64,000 nucleotides of DNA from a bacterium 0.1xD8-71 (GCA_003612405.1 RAYR01000008.1:62001-126000), one strand, 5' to 3'; shown: positions 9,497 through 18,003, numbered from the stretch's first letter. Translations and numbers: made by a program. The notes: generated by a model from the sequence alone, not told the origin.

Positions 9497-10829
9497 GATA
9501 TGCTGCCCCCTTCCCCGCTTTTTACACTTCCCGCATGATTCAAAATCACCTGACAGATAAACATGCCATTGGCAACAGAAAAATTGACAGATCCGTCATA
9601 TTTCTCTGCACAGCACCGGACACTGTTTATCCCTACTCCCATACGCTCCTGATTAACAGGAACCCCATCCTTAAACCGTACCTTGGCAGTACAGGTATTC
9701 CTGCATATGAAAATCAGCTTGCTCCCTTTTTGGTGCAAGGATAATTCCATCTGCTTCTCTCCTGTCTCTCTCTCACAGGCATTGACTGCATTTTCCAGAA
9801 TGTTGGCTAAAATAGATACCAGATCATAATCGGATATTTCCGCCGTCTCTCCCAGACGGATATCCGCACGCACCTCTATGCCGTCCCATTTCGCCCTATT
9901 CACATAAGTGCACAATACATTGTTGACCACGGGATTCCTGCAAAAAGCACTCTGGTATTTCTCTTTCTCCTGTATCTCATACTCTTGCAGATAAGCTAAA
10001 ATCCTCTGATAATCTTTCTCTCTGGCATACTCTGCCACCACCATGTTATGATGTCTGATATCATGCCTGGTCTGCTTTATACTTTGTTCCATCTGGGCAT
10101 AAGAATCAATCTGTGCCCGCAGATACTTCTCATGAAGCTGCATCTGTTCCAGTTGATTTGCATAATCACTCTGGATTATAAAATAAAAAAGCAGCATATG
10201 TATGATTACCATCATACTGCCTGTGGAAAGAATCAAGGCAATATAAAGCAGATCATGCCTCCCTGCCAACTGATTATGGACAAATACAACCGTCATCACA
10301 ATAAAGGTAAAGACGGAGACTGTTACCACCACTCTGTAGTTAATCTGTATCTCCTTATACATGCGCTGGATTTTCTTCCTGAACAGCTTACAATACAAAA
10401 ACAGTACTGACAGATTCAATCCTGCACGAAGGCCCCAGATTATCGGGCCTCCTGCTCCGGCAAAAGAATTCGTGACAACTGAAATCAGCAGATAAACAAA
10501 CGTCCAGTAACTATAATAAGCAGACAGCAGAAATAATGATTTCATCGGTGCAGAGGCGGACATCATAAAGACAAAGGCAACCCCAAAAATAAGAGCCGTT
10601 GCACAATAGGCATAGAAAAAATCCATGTCACAGATATATTTGCTACCGGTATCAGCTCCGGACGGTGCATCCACATAATGAGTACTATCATAACCAGTTG
10701 GGATATTACCGCCGCCCCTGCCGAGATTCCCATGAGTTTCTTCCTGCTGTGCTTGGGTTCCATGACAAGATTGTAAACCCACAGGCCGTGCATTAAATTA
10801 TTGATTATATTTGTTATAAGCATATCCAT
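9490..10829 (-). CDS. GHKL histidine kinase split by a -1 frameshift
   Basis: An AgrC-like kinase. The C-terminal frame (9490 to about 10620) holds membrane segments, the RHDIRHHN phospho-accepting motif, N-box VSILANILENAVNACE and G-box GVGINSVRCCAEKYDG. Upstream of about 10620 that frame becomes hydrophilic nonsense, while the -1 frame (10829 down to about 10616) gives a sensible membrane N-terminus (MDMLITNIINNLMHG, then ISQLVMIVLIMWM). The join falls on six Ts (plus-strand A6 at 10616-10621); seven would restore one frame of about 446 residues. It could be phase variation, slippage-based frameshifting, a mutation or a sequencing error. AGGA lies before ATG 10829. First gene of the LytTR unit. 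Confidence 0.78.
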
Positions 10830-10872
10830 AGTTTTTATCCTACTATATCCGATTGCAAATAACATCCTACCC

Positions 10873-10907
10873 GGTACACTTCGCAGTTTTTGGGGTATAC
10901 TTTGCGG
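10873..10907. promoter_or_regulatory. Tandem direct repeat, candidate LytTR regulator binding site
   Basis: GGTACACTTCGCAG (10873-10886) and GGTATACTTTGCGG (10894-10907) match at 11 of 14 positions and start 21 bases apart, two helical turns. LytTR regulators bind short direct repeats with this spacing. The site lies directly before the kinase-kinase-regulator unit. Confidence 0.55.
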
Positions 10908-10941
10908 AATCCTGGTTGTGGTTCTGCCGGCGCAGATTCTG

Positions 10942-11889
10942 CTAACGCATCAGGTACAGGAAATATCCTCCATATCCCAGAAGCATAACAAAGCCGCTCA
11001 GGCGGCCCAGCTGCTTATTCCTGACAACACACAGCCACAGAAGAACTGCTGTGGCAATACATACCACACTGTCTGTCAGAAATGCCGGCGCATAGGCTAC
11101 AGGCGTAATCAGTGCCGAGGTTCCCACCACAAAGAGAATATTAAAGATATTGCTGCCCACAATATTGCCCACAGCGATATCAGCCTTACCCTTGATGGCC
11201 GCCGTCACGCTTGTCACAAGTTCCGGCAAAGAGGTGCCAAAGGCCACGATGGTGAGTCCGATCAGACGCTCAGTCATGCCAAAGATCCTGGCCAGTTCTG
11301 TGGCGGCGTCCACTGCCACACGAGAACCGGCTACAATCATCGCGCCCCCAAGGACAATCAGCACAAGCATCTTCCATACCGGCATCTGTTTCTCCTCCTT
11401 CGGCGTTTCCTCTCCCGGCAGACCGCCGCCCTTTTTGGCAATGACGAGCAGATACCCCAGATAGCAGAACATCAACGCCCAGAGAATCAAACCGTCAGAC
11501 AGACGCAGCAGATGATCCCCTGTAATGCCCATTGCCATAAGAATTGCCGACACTACAATGACAAAAGGAATCTCATAACGCACCGTGGACTTCTGCACCG
11601 CAATCGGTTTGATAAGCGCCGTAAGCCCCAGAATCAGAAGAATATTCATGATATTACTGCCCACCACATTGCCGATGGTAATCTCCGCACTTCCCTTCAA
11701 AGCCGCCGACACACTGACTGCTGCCTCCGGCAGGGAAGTTCCCATGGCCACAATCGTTAAGCCGATCACAAGCTGCGGAATCCCGAATTTCTCCGCCACT
11801 TTACCGGCTCCCTCCACAAACCAGTCCGCACCTTTTACCAACAGGACAAATCCCAGTGCCAATAATCCCAGTTGTATTGCTATTTCCAT
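10942..11889 (-). CDS. Calcium/sodium (cation) antiporter of the CaCA family
   Basis: A 315-residue membrane protein with ten or so hydrophobic segments and the two inverted alpha repeats of the family: GTSLPEAAVSVSAALKG with NVVGSNIMNILLILG, and GTSLPELVTSVTAAIKG with NIVGSNIFNILFVVG. It exports a divalent cation, classically calcium, in exchange for sodium or protons. The ATG at 11889 has GGAGG; the longer frame to 11943 runs back into the leader terminator. The leader looks like a yybP-ykoY manganese riboswitch with its own promoter, so manganese efflux is a reasonable alternative function. Confidence 0.92.
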   Translation of the reverse strand: MEIAIQLGLLALGFVLLVKGADWFVEGAGKVAEKFGIPQLVIGLTIVAMGTSLPEAAVSVSAALKGSAEITIGNVVGSNIMNILLILGLTALIKPIAVQKSTVRYEIPFVIVVSAILMAMGITGDHLLRLSDGLILWALMFCYLGYLLVIAKKGGGLPGEETPKEEKQMPVWKMLVLIVLGGAMIVAGSRVAVDAATELARIFGMTERLIGLTIVAFGTSLPELVTSVTAAIKGKADIAVGNIVGSNIFNILFVVGTSALITPVAYAPAFLTDSVVCIATAVLLWLCVVRNKQLGRLSGFVMLLGYGGYFLYLMR

Positions 11890-11941
11890 AACATCCTCCG
11901 TTCCCCGAAGATCTCTTTCCCACATCCTTTTCCAGGATAAC

Positions 11942-11981
11942 AAAAAGAGACCCTCAGCACTTTTATTATGCTAAAAGTCTC
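11942..11981 (-). terminator. Riboswitch-linked terminator before the cation antiporter
   Basis: Minus-strand stem GAGACTTTTAGCA / TGCTGAGGGTCTC (13 pairs including G-U) followed by five Ts. Its 5' strand contains the 3' strand of the aptamer's closing stem, so the two structures exclude each other. Confidence 0.75.
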
Positions 11982-12070
11982 GTTCTTTCTATCATTCCCT
12001 ATTTAGAAAGCGTGTAAACATGGCTCATGCCAGGGTATGTTGCCTACACAGGATAACTACTCCCTCTTAA
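11971..12070 (-). promoter_or_regulatory. yybP-ykoY (manganese) riboswitch aptamer
   Basis: The minus-strand leader reads TTAAGAG-GGAGTAG near 12070-12057 and CGAGA-CTTTTAG near 11982-11971. The outer parts pair over seven positions, and the inner GGAGUAG and AGA are the two conserved strands of the yybP-ykoY junction as I remember it. Between them AACATACC and ATGTT form a second helix around a GGC-AUGA-GCC hairpin. The following terminator shares the closing strand. Riboswitches of this class turn genes on when manganese binds and are found before cation exporters. Assignment is by eye, not by covariance model. Confidence 0.75.
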
Positions 12071-12079
12071 CTTGGGACT

Positions 12080-12109
12080 AATGTACCACAAGAACATTTC
12101 CCTTGTCAA
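12080..12109 (-). promoter_or_regulatory. Promoter of the riboswitch-antiporter unit
   Basis: Minus-strand TTGACA (12104-12109), 18-base spacer, TACATT (12080-12085). Transcription would start close to 12073, just before the aptamer. Confidence 0.75.
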
Positions 12110-12123
12110 GCCACATTTGTCAC

Positions 12124-13503
12124 TCATTTAATTTTCTGAAGCGCTTCCATGGACAAAATCTTCCGGATGTTAAGCATAAAAAGCACACTGGCTGTTGTCG
12201 CAGACAGGATATCGGAAACAGGCTCCGCATAATAGACGCCCATAACACCCATAAAATGAGGCAGGATAATCGCCAATGGAATCAACAGGATAATCTTTCT
12301 GAGCACCGCTATAAAGAGCGAAATCTTTGCCTGGCCAAGCGCCAGGAATGTGGGCTGGATACCATTTTGTAATCCAAAGACCATCATGCCAGCCATAAAA
12401 ACGGGCATTACCCTGCGCACCAGCTCGATCAGCTGCGTCTCATTGGTGAAAAAGCCTGCATAAAATCCAGGGAACAGCATGGTCGTGGCTGTGGTTACCA
12501 GCATAAACCCGAAACACAGACCAATCATCCAGCGGTAAAGCTGTTTCACCCTCTCGAAATTACCCGCCCCATAATTGTAACTGATAATCGGCGTCATACC
12601 CTGTGTGAAGCCGCCGATCGGTGCGGAAAAAAGCTGCATCACACTCTGCATGATGGTGAGTGCGCCCACATGGAGGTCTCCGCCGTAAGCCTGCAAGCCA
12701 TGATTCAGCACAATACTGATAAAACTTTCCGTTGCCCGCATGATAAACGGCGAGATGCCAAGGGAAAAAATACTGACCAGTATCCCTCTGTCCGGCTTTA
12801 GGAACTTTAAGCGAATCTTCAGGGAAGATTTCTTCCCCAGCAAAAAGGCCATCACCCATGCCGCGCTGAAAGCCTGGGAAATCACCGTGGCAATGGCCGC
12901 GCCTTTAACACCCATTTGGAATCCGAAAATAAAAATAGGATCTAAGATAATATTGGCTATCGCACCGATCAGTACGGAATACATTGCCGTCCGCGGCTGA
13001 CTCTGGCAGATAATGAAAGCATTTAAACCCAATGCTATCTCCACGAAAAGCGTCCCTGCCAGATAGATGGTCAGATAATCCATTGCATAACCTATAGTGG
13101 CGTCACTGGCCCCGAACTGATAGAGCAACGGTCTCTGAAATGCATAGAATATCCCCATCAGTACGACCGTACACAAGACCAGAAATGTAACGCTGTTTCC
13201 TAATATCTTTTCCGCATGATCCCTGTCCTGTTTCCCAAGCCAGATAGCCGCAAGGGGTGCCGCACCGCTGTTGATAAACCCGGAAAAAGCAGAAATAAAC
13301 ACAGTGATACAGAATGTAACGCCCACGCCAGTCAGAGCGTTGGCCCCCACCCCCTCCATATGCCCGATATAGATTCTGTCAATGATACTGTATAAAATAT
13401 TGATGATCTGCGCAAAGATGGAAGGCAGGGTCATACTCACCATCAGTCTGCCGATGGATTCCGTGGCCATGCGCTCCTCTCGTGTCATTGTCTTTGTTGT
13501 CAT
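12124..13503 (-). CDS. MATE family multidrug exporter
   Basis: A 459-residue protein with twelve membrane segments in two homologous halves. The N-terminal IGRLMVSMTLPSIFAQIINI and the mid-protein LGISPFIMRATESF with GLQAYGG are typical of the NorM/DinF-like branch in Clostridia. Such carriers export cationic drugs or other small molecules in exchange for sodium or protons. Several in-frame starts exist up to 13575; ATG 13503 has AGACAGG at seven bases and gives the usual N-terminus. It is divergent from the lipase-like gene and not in an operon. Substrate unknown. Confidence 0.92.
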   Translation of the reverse strand: MTTKTMTREERMATESIGRLMVSMTLPSIFAQIINILYSIIDRIYIGHMEGVGANALTGVGVTFCITVFISAFSGFINSGAAPLAAIWLGKQDRDHAEKILGNSVTFLVLCTVVLMGIFYAFQRPLLYQFGASDATIGYAMDYLTIYLAGTLFVEIALGLNAFIICQSQPRTAMYSVLIGAIANIILDPIFIFGFQMGVKGAAIATVISQAFSAAWVMAFLLGKKSSLKIRLKFLKPDRGILVSIFSLGISPFIMRATESFISIVLNHGLQAYGGDLHVGALTIMQSVMQLFSAPIGGFTQGMTPIISYNYGAGNFERVKQLYRWMIGLCFGFMLVTTATTMLFPGFYAGFFTNETQLIELVRRVMPVFMAGMMVFGLQNGIQPTFLALGQAKISLFIAVLRKIILLIPLAIILPHFMGVMGVYYAEPVSDILSATTASVLFMLNIRKILSMEALQKIK

Positions 13504-13693
13504 ACTCATGCCTGTCTTTCTTTTCCCGTTATCAGGTCCACCTGTAATCTTACTCGCATGGAACCGGAAATGCAACCGGTTACTGCTCTCTTTATAACAT
13601 TACAGTTTCCATACCGTTTCTATTATGCTACCATATAAAAGGAACCAGACAGATAAAACAACACATTCCCATAATATACAGGAGAAAATATCC

Positions 13694-15088
13694 ATGAAAT
13701 CTTTCGGCAGGATTCTATCCGCACTGATACTGATTATCGAATTCAGTGCATTGTACATACTGATACCCTATATCACAGACGCCGGTCTGCGCAGTTCTTT
13801 CTTTACCCCCGGCCGTGTACTGGCCGTCATGGCCGCCTGCGCGGCAGGCTTTCTCCTCTTTCTCTATATCAACCTGTTCCCGGCGCTGAGTGTCCGTAAG
13901 ATTTCCTCACGGCGCAACAAGATCCTGGCAGACGGTGTTACCCTGCTACAGCTTTTCCTGTCCACTACCATTGCAGAATCCATGATTCTCATCTTATATC
14001 ACCTTTTGATGCGTCCGGATACGCCGGGCGGACTTGCCCGCGGCGTGGGATATCTGGCGGGCCTGCTTTTTATCATCTTCCTGGAAGCGGTTCTTTTCTG
14101 GAACGGCATTATCCGCGTATATACCACTTCCGTCCAGTTAGGCATCAAGTGGCGTATTATCGGTATTGCCTGCGGCATGATCCCCCTGGTCCATATCTGG
14201 GCCCTGTGCCGGATCATCAACATAACGGCGGCAGAAGTATCCTTTGAGAATGAAAAATACCTTCTGGAACAAGTACGGGCCGAAAACCGTATCTGTGAAA
14301 CCAAATACCCGTTGCTTTTGGTTCACGGCGTATTTTTCCGTGATTTCCGATTCTTTAATTACTGGGGCCGGATTCCCTTCGCTCTCAGGCAAAACGGTGC
14401 AGTCATCTGCTACGGCACTCAGCAGTCCGCCGCTTCCGTAGCCTCATGCGGGCAGGAACTGGCCTCTCGCATCCGGGATATCGTAGAACAGACCGGCTGT
14501 GAAAAAGTGAATATCATCGCCCATTCCAAAGGAGGATTGGACAGCCGTTATGCTATCAGTGCCTGTGGGATGGCTCCTTACGTGGCTTCCCTCACCACCA
14601 TCAACACCCCTCACCGAGGCTGTATTTTCGCCGATTATCTTCTGGATAAAATACCGGAAAAGGTACAGAAAAGTGTAGCGCGCAAGTATAATGCCGCCCT
14701 TCGGAAATTTGGAGATTCCAATCCTGACTTTATGTCCGCCGTACGCGATCTCACGGCTTCTGCCTGTGAACGCATGCATGAAAAAATGCCCAACCACCCT
14801 GCTGTTTATTATCAGAGTGTGGGCAGCCAGATGAACTGCGCCTCCAGCGGCAGATTTCCTCTCAATATGGCCTATCCGCTGGTCAGACATTTCGATGGCG
14901 CCAATGATGGCTTGGTGTCTGCGGAAAGCGCACGGTTCGGTGACTGCTTTACCATGCTCACCACCGGGAAAGGCCGTGGCATCTCTCACGGTGATATGAT
15001 TGACTTAAACCGGGAAAATATCCCGGGATTTGATGTACGTGAATTTTATGTAAACCTGGTAAAAGATCTGAAAGAAAAGGGTTATTGA
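13694..15088 (+). CDS. Membrane-anchored alpha/beta hydrolase (lipase-like)
   Basis: A 464-residue protein. Residues 1-190 contain about five hydrophobic segments; the rest is an alpha/beta hydrolase similar to triacylglycerol lipases. The oxyanion strand is YPLLLVHGVFFRD. The nucleophile serine sits in NIIAHSKGGLDSRY, an AxSxGG variant of the usual GxSxG elbow. The acid and base are probably in FDGANDGLVS and GISHGDMIDL near the C-terminus. It likely hydrolyses lipid esters at the membrane face. Start ATG 13694 follows AGGAG; the longer frame from 13625 lacks a ribosome site. The 3' end overlaps the convergent gene by seven bases. Confidence 0.85.
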   Translation: MKSFGRILSALILIIEFSALYILIPYITDAGLRSSFFTPGRVLAVMAACAAGFLLFLYINLFPALSVRKISSRRNKILADGVTLLQLFLSTTIAESMILILYHLLMRPDTPGGLARGVGYLAGLLFIIFLEAVLFWNGIIRVYTTSVQLGIKWRIIGIACGMIPLVHIWALCRIINITAAEVSFENEKYLLEQVRAENRICETKYPLLLVHGVFFRDFRFFNYWGRIPFALRQNGAVICYGTQQSAASVASCGQELASRIRDIVEQTGCEKVNIIAHSKGGLDSRYAISACGMAPYVASLTTINTPHRGCIFADYLLDKIPEKVQKSVARKYNAALRKFGDSNPDFMSAVRDLTASACERMHEKMPNHPAVYYQSVGSQMNCASSGRFPLNMAYPLVRHFDGANDGLVSAESARFGDCFTMLTTGKGRGISHGDMIDLNRENIPGFDVREFYVNLVKDLKEKGY

Positions 15089-15603
15089 ATCCCTGTATTA
15101 TCGGAAGCCCATATGGACTTGCGCCGGCCGGCACTCTGGGTTGTACGGTATGCTGCCGATGCCCTGGCTTTTCTTTGATTTACAAGAATCCCCTTTTCCT
15201 CTATACTGCCTGTCCCCAATGTCCTCGCCGTCCTGGTACGTCCTGCTGCCCCGTCTGCCTTTGCGGCGGTATTCTTTGTACTCTGTCCCGTTCCATCTGT
15301 CTGTACGATCAGCATTTTCTGCTCTCCGGGCAGATACACAAGGGACTTATCATATCCAAGCTGCCACACATTGCCTTTGTGTGTGGACACCTTCACATCG
15401 TCTCCCACATCAATGAAATCCGTATCCGGCAGGCTCTGGTTATACTTTGTCAAAGCATTGCTCAGGGTATTCATAAATCCGGTATTCTGCCAGATATCCC
15501 CATAAGAACCATAATACTGAAAGGGATTGACCTGCAATCCATACATCTGCGTACCCATCAGTTGGCTTGTATATAAGCTGTTCCAGATATTTCCACTATC
15601 CAT
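15082..15603 (-). CDS. Hypothetical protein, 173 residues
   Basis: No family recognised. The N-terminal third is rich in aromatic and polar residues (SLYTSQLMGTQMYGLQVNPF), the middle includes a short beta-rich part (VKVSTHKGNVWQLGYDKSL), and the C-terminal 60 residues are basic, Ala/Thr/Arg-rich and probably disordered. No signal peptide or membrane segment. GGAGG immediately precedes an ATG at 15609 but is six bases from the ATG at 15603, which is therefore preferred. A TATAAT-like -10 lies about 45 bases upstream next to a palindrome. Its stop overlaps the convergent lipase-like gene, so antisense effects between the two transcripts are possible. Confidence 0.7.
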   Translation of the reverse strand: MDSGNIWNSLYTSQLMGTQMYGLQVNPFQYYGSYGDIWQNTGFMNTLSNALTKYNQSLPDTDFIDVGDDVKVSTHKGNVWQLGYDKSLVYLPGEQKMLIVQTDGTGQSTKNTAAKADGAAGRTRTARTLGTGSIEEKGILVNQRKARASAAYRTTQSAGRRKSIWASDNTGIQ

Positions 15604-15665
15604 GGTCATCCTCCCTTTCTTCTGCTCCTCTGCTTCTTATACGAATCATTATAGCAAAAAGTTTC

Positions 15666-15684
15666 ACAATTCCCAGTGAATTGT
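15666..15684. promoter_or_regulatory. Palindromic operator-like site before the 173-residue gene
   Basis: ACAATTC-CCAGT-GAATTGT, a perfect 7-bp inverted repeat with 5-base spacer, located just upstream of a minus-strand TATAAT near 15652. The bound regulator is unknown. Confidence 0.35.
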
Positions 15685-15761
15685 CATAAAATGTGTGGAT
15701 TTTGTAATCAAAAACAGCTGCAATGTCTGGAACTCCATACATTACAGCTATCTGTTGTACC

Positions 15762-15841
15762 TGCGGATGACAGGGCTCGAACCTGCACGGTCACCCAATG
15801 GCACCTAAAACCATCGCGTCTGCCAATTCCGCCACATCCGC
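15762..15841 (-). tRNA. tRNA-Leu (anticodon TAG)
   Basis: The minus strand folds as a class II tRNA: acceptor GCGGATG pairing with CATCCGC plus A, anticodon stem ATGGT / GCCAT around TTTAGGT with TAG at positions 34-36, a long variable arm and GGTTCGAGCCC in the T arm. CCA is not encoded. Confidence 0.93.
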
Positions 15842-15881
15842 CTGTGCGGGCTGTCCGGCCCGCCCATGTATCATATCATTT

Positions 15882-17246
15882 TCAGTCTACAGTGTCAATA
15901 TGACGAATCACCCTGCTGTTGATCCGGATCAGGAAGATCACCGTCATCGTCAGCGACATTATCTCTGCAATCGGAAATGCCCACCACACATAATTCACGC
16001 TGCCCAGAAGCGATAGGAGATACGCCGCCGGCAGAAGCACCACCAGCTGTCTTGCCATGGATACGAGCATACTGTATACCGCATTGCCCAGGGCCTGGAA
16101 AGTGGTTCCGCAGACAATACCAAATCCCGCCGGCAGGAAACTCAGACAGATAATCCTAAGAGCCGGCACACCAATCTTAAGCATCTCATCCGATGCCTCA
16201 AAAAATCCCAGTAGAACATGCGGAATCGTCTCAAAAATCACCACACCCACAAACATGATGCTCACCGCATACATAATACCGCATTTCATTGCCTTCACAA
16301 ACCGGTCTCTTCTGCCGGCGCCGTAATTATATGCCAGAATCGGCACCAGGCCGTTATTCAGACCAAACACCGGCATAAAGACAAAACTCTGTAATTTAAA
16401 GTATACGCCAAACACCGCCGTGGCTGTCGATGTAAAGGAAATCAATATCAGATTCATCCCATAAGTCATAACGGATCCAATAGCCTGCATGATCATGGAA
16501 GGGATACCGATCTTATAGATCTGCCCCACGATCTCTTTTTCCAGATGCAGACCTTTAAACTGCATCCTGATATCATCGTTCTTCTTATAATTAATCAGGG
16601 CCGCAAGGATGCCTGCGATAATCTGTCCTGTCACAGTCGCTACCGCCGCACCGGCAACCCCCATCCGGGGCAGGCCAAACAGTCCGAAAATAAAGATCGG
16701 ATCCAATATGATATTGATCACGGCGCCTGTTCCCTGGGTAATCATAATATAAAAGGTTCTGCCCGTGGACTGTAAAAGCCGCTCAAAAGTAAACTGTGCA
16801 AACAAACCGACAGAACAGCTGCATACAATGCTCAGATACTCCACACCGTACTGCACAATCTGGACATCCCTGGTCTGACTTAAGTAAAAAGCCCGCACAC
16901 CAAACAGTCCTACCAATAAAAAGATCACATAACTTATCCCCATCAGGATAACGCCATTTACCGCCGTATCATTGGCCTTTTTCTGCAATTTTTCACCAAG
17001 GGCCTTTGACAGTACCGCATTGATACCCACACAGGTGCCGCCCGCCACGGCAATCATCAGCGTCTGAATCGGAAACGCCAGAGACACTGCTGTCAGCGCA
17101 TTTTCATTGATACGCGATACAAAAACAGAATCCACCACATTATAAAGGGCCTGTACCAGCATGGATACCATCATGGGCAGGGACATACTGATCAGAAGTT
17201 TGTTGACGGGCATAGTGCCCATTTTGTTCTCTTTCGTCTGTTCCAT
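15882..17246 (-). CDS. MATE family efflux transporter
   Basis: A 454-residue transporter with twelve membrane segments. The N-terminal MPVNKLLISMSLPMMVSMLV and ALYNVVDSVFVSRI match the MATE branch common in Clostridia (MepA-like). It exports organic cations or drugs by sodium or proton antiport. ATG 17246 has GAGG at six bases; the longer frame to 17288 runs through the tRNA terminator. It lies immediately downstream of that terminator and shares direction with the tRNAs, so it needs either read-through or a promoter within the terminator region. It is a different subfamily from the exporter at 12-13.5 kb. Confidence 0.92.
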   Translation of the reverse strand: MEQTKENKMGTMPVNKLLISMSLPMMVSMLVQALYNVVDSVFVSRINENALTAVSLAFPIQTLMIAVAGGTCVGINAVLSKALGEKLQKKANDTAVNGVILMGISYVIFLLVGLFGVRAFYLSQTRDVQIVQYGVEYLSIVCSCSVGLFAQFTFERLLQSTGRTFYIMITQGTGAVINIILDPIFIFGLFGLPRMGVAGAAVATVTGQIIAGILAALINYKKNDDIRMQFKGLHLEKEIVGQIYKIGIPSMIMQAIGSVMTYGMNLILISFTSTATAVFGVYFKLQSFVFMPVFGLNNGLVPILAYNYGAGRRDRFVKAMKCGIMYAVSIMFVGVVIFETIPHVLLGFFEASDEMLKIGVPALRIICLSFLPAGFGIVCGTTFQALGNAVYSMLVSMARQLVVLLPAAYLLSLLGSVNYVWWAFPIAEIMSLTMTVIFLIRINSRVIRHIDTVD

Positions 17247-17267
17247 AATACACCTCATTCTATTAAT

Positions 17268-17301
17268 AAAAAAATAGAAATCCTTCATCTGAAAGGATTT
17301 C
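17268..17301 (-). terminator. Terminator of the tRNA cluster
   Basis: Minus-strand stem GAAATCCTT / AAGGATTTC with a 7-base loop, then a run of seven Ts at 17268-17274. Confidence 0.8.
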
Positions 17302-17304
17302 TGT

Positions 17305-17326
17305 CTCTAAGTGAAGCACGGGGGAT
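17305..17326. repeat. Partial copy of the tRNA-Lys 3' end
   Basis: The 22 bases at 17305-17326 match 17368-17389, the 3' end and downstream flank of tRNA-Lys, with one mismatch. The bases next to the copy (to about 17346) include GGGGG-ATTCGAG-CCCC, a T-arm-like hairpin, so this may be the remains of a decayed tRNA gene. Confidence 0.6.
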
Positions 17327-17374
17327 GTCAAACGGGGCTCGAATCCCCCATTTACTCTTTCATCTCCCTCTAAA

Positions 17375-17447
17375 TGAAGCACGGGGGATTCGAACCCCCG
17401 ACAACCTGATTAAAAGTCAGGTGCTCTACCGACTGAGCTAGTGCTCC
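17375..17447 (-). tRNA. tRNA-Lys (anticodon TTT)
   Basis: Acceptor GGAGCAC / GTGCTTC plus A, anticodon loop CTTTTAA, T arm GGGGGTTCGAATCCCCC. Last gene of the seven-gene region in transcription order before the terminator. Confidence 0.96.
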
Positions 17448-17451
17448 GTAA

Positions 17452-17523
17452 CTGGGCTAGCTGGATTTGAACCAGCGAATACAGGAGTCAAAGTCCTGTG
17501 CCTTACCCCTTGGCGATAGCCCA
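17452..17523 (-). tRNA. tRNA-Gln (anticodon TTG)
   Basis: Acceptor TGGGCTA / TAGCCCA plus G, anticodon loop CTTTGAC, T arm CTGGTTCAAATCCAG. It lies four bases from tRNA-Lys. Confidence 0.96.
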
Positions 17524-17567
17524 TTATTGGTAATACCAGACCGTGCTCCGCACTTTCCCATGTTAAA

Positions 17568-17642
17568 GGTGGATAGAGGGACTCGAACCCTCGGCCTCCA
17601 GAGCCACAATCTGGCGCGCTAGCCAACTGCGCCATACCCACC
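17568..17642 (-). tRNA. tRNA-His (anticodon GTG)
   Basis: Acceptor GTGGGTA / TATCCAC preceded by the encoded G-1, anticodon loop TTGTGGC, T arm GAGGGTTCGAGTCCCTC. The extra 5' G is the expected tRNA-His identity element. Confidence 0.95.
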
Positions 17643-17648
17643 ACATAA

Positions 17649-17722
<74 letters not shown>

Positions 17723-17774
17723 GTATTCACTGAAAGATATACATAAAATTTTCTGTAAAAATCTTATGTAATAG

Positions 17775-17845
17775 AGCGGGTGATGGGAATCGAACCCACG
17801 TGTCCAGCTTGGAAGGCTGGTGTTCTACCATTGAACTACACCCGC
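17775..17845 (-). tRNA. tRNA-Gly (anticodon TCC)
   Basis: Acceptor GCGGGTG / CACCCGC plus T, anticodon stem CCAGC / GCTGG around CTTCCAA, T arm GTGGGTTCGATTCCCAT. Confidence 0.95.
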
Positions 17846-17861
17846 ATATTATATGACTGCG

Positions 17862-17936
17862 TCGGGGTGACAGGATTCGAACCTGCGACCTCCTGGTCCC
17901 AAACCAGGCGCTCTAGCCAAGCTGAGCCACACCCCG
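17862..17936 (-). tRNA. tRNA-Pro (anticodon TGG)
   Basis: Acceptor CGGGGTG / CACCCCG plus A, anticodon stem CCTGG / CCAGG around TTTGGGA, T arm GCAGGTTCGAATCCTGT. First gene of the cluster after the promoter. Confidence 0.96.
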
Positions 17937-17974
17937 TAAGGCTTAGGCGCCGAATTCTTCACAACGCATTTAAC

Positions 17975-18003
17975 ATTATATAATACTGATTTTTTCCTGT
18001 CAA
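17975..18003 (-). promoter_or_regulatory. Promoter of the tRNA cluster
   Basis: Minus-strand consensus TTGACA (17998-18003), 17-base spacer, TATAAT (17975-17980). It precedes tRNA-Pro by about 40 bases. Confidence 0.88.

Noticed and set aside
7546-10829. A complete Agr quorum-sensing locus
   Set aside because: The regulator and kinases are AgrA/AgrC-like, but neither an AgrB peptidase nor a small AgrD-like peptide gene was found in either strand of the neighbourhood.
10801-11760. A 319-residue plus-strand frame opposite the cation antiporter
   Set aside because: It is rich in His, Gln, Asn and Arg and has no domain or ribosome site; it is the shadow of a membrane-protein gene on the other strand.
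17305-17389. Attachment-site pair of an integrated element
   Set aside because: Only about 63 bases lie between the copies and no integrase or cargo is present; it is kept only as a possible footprint.
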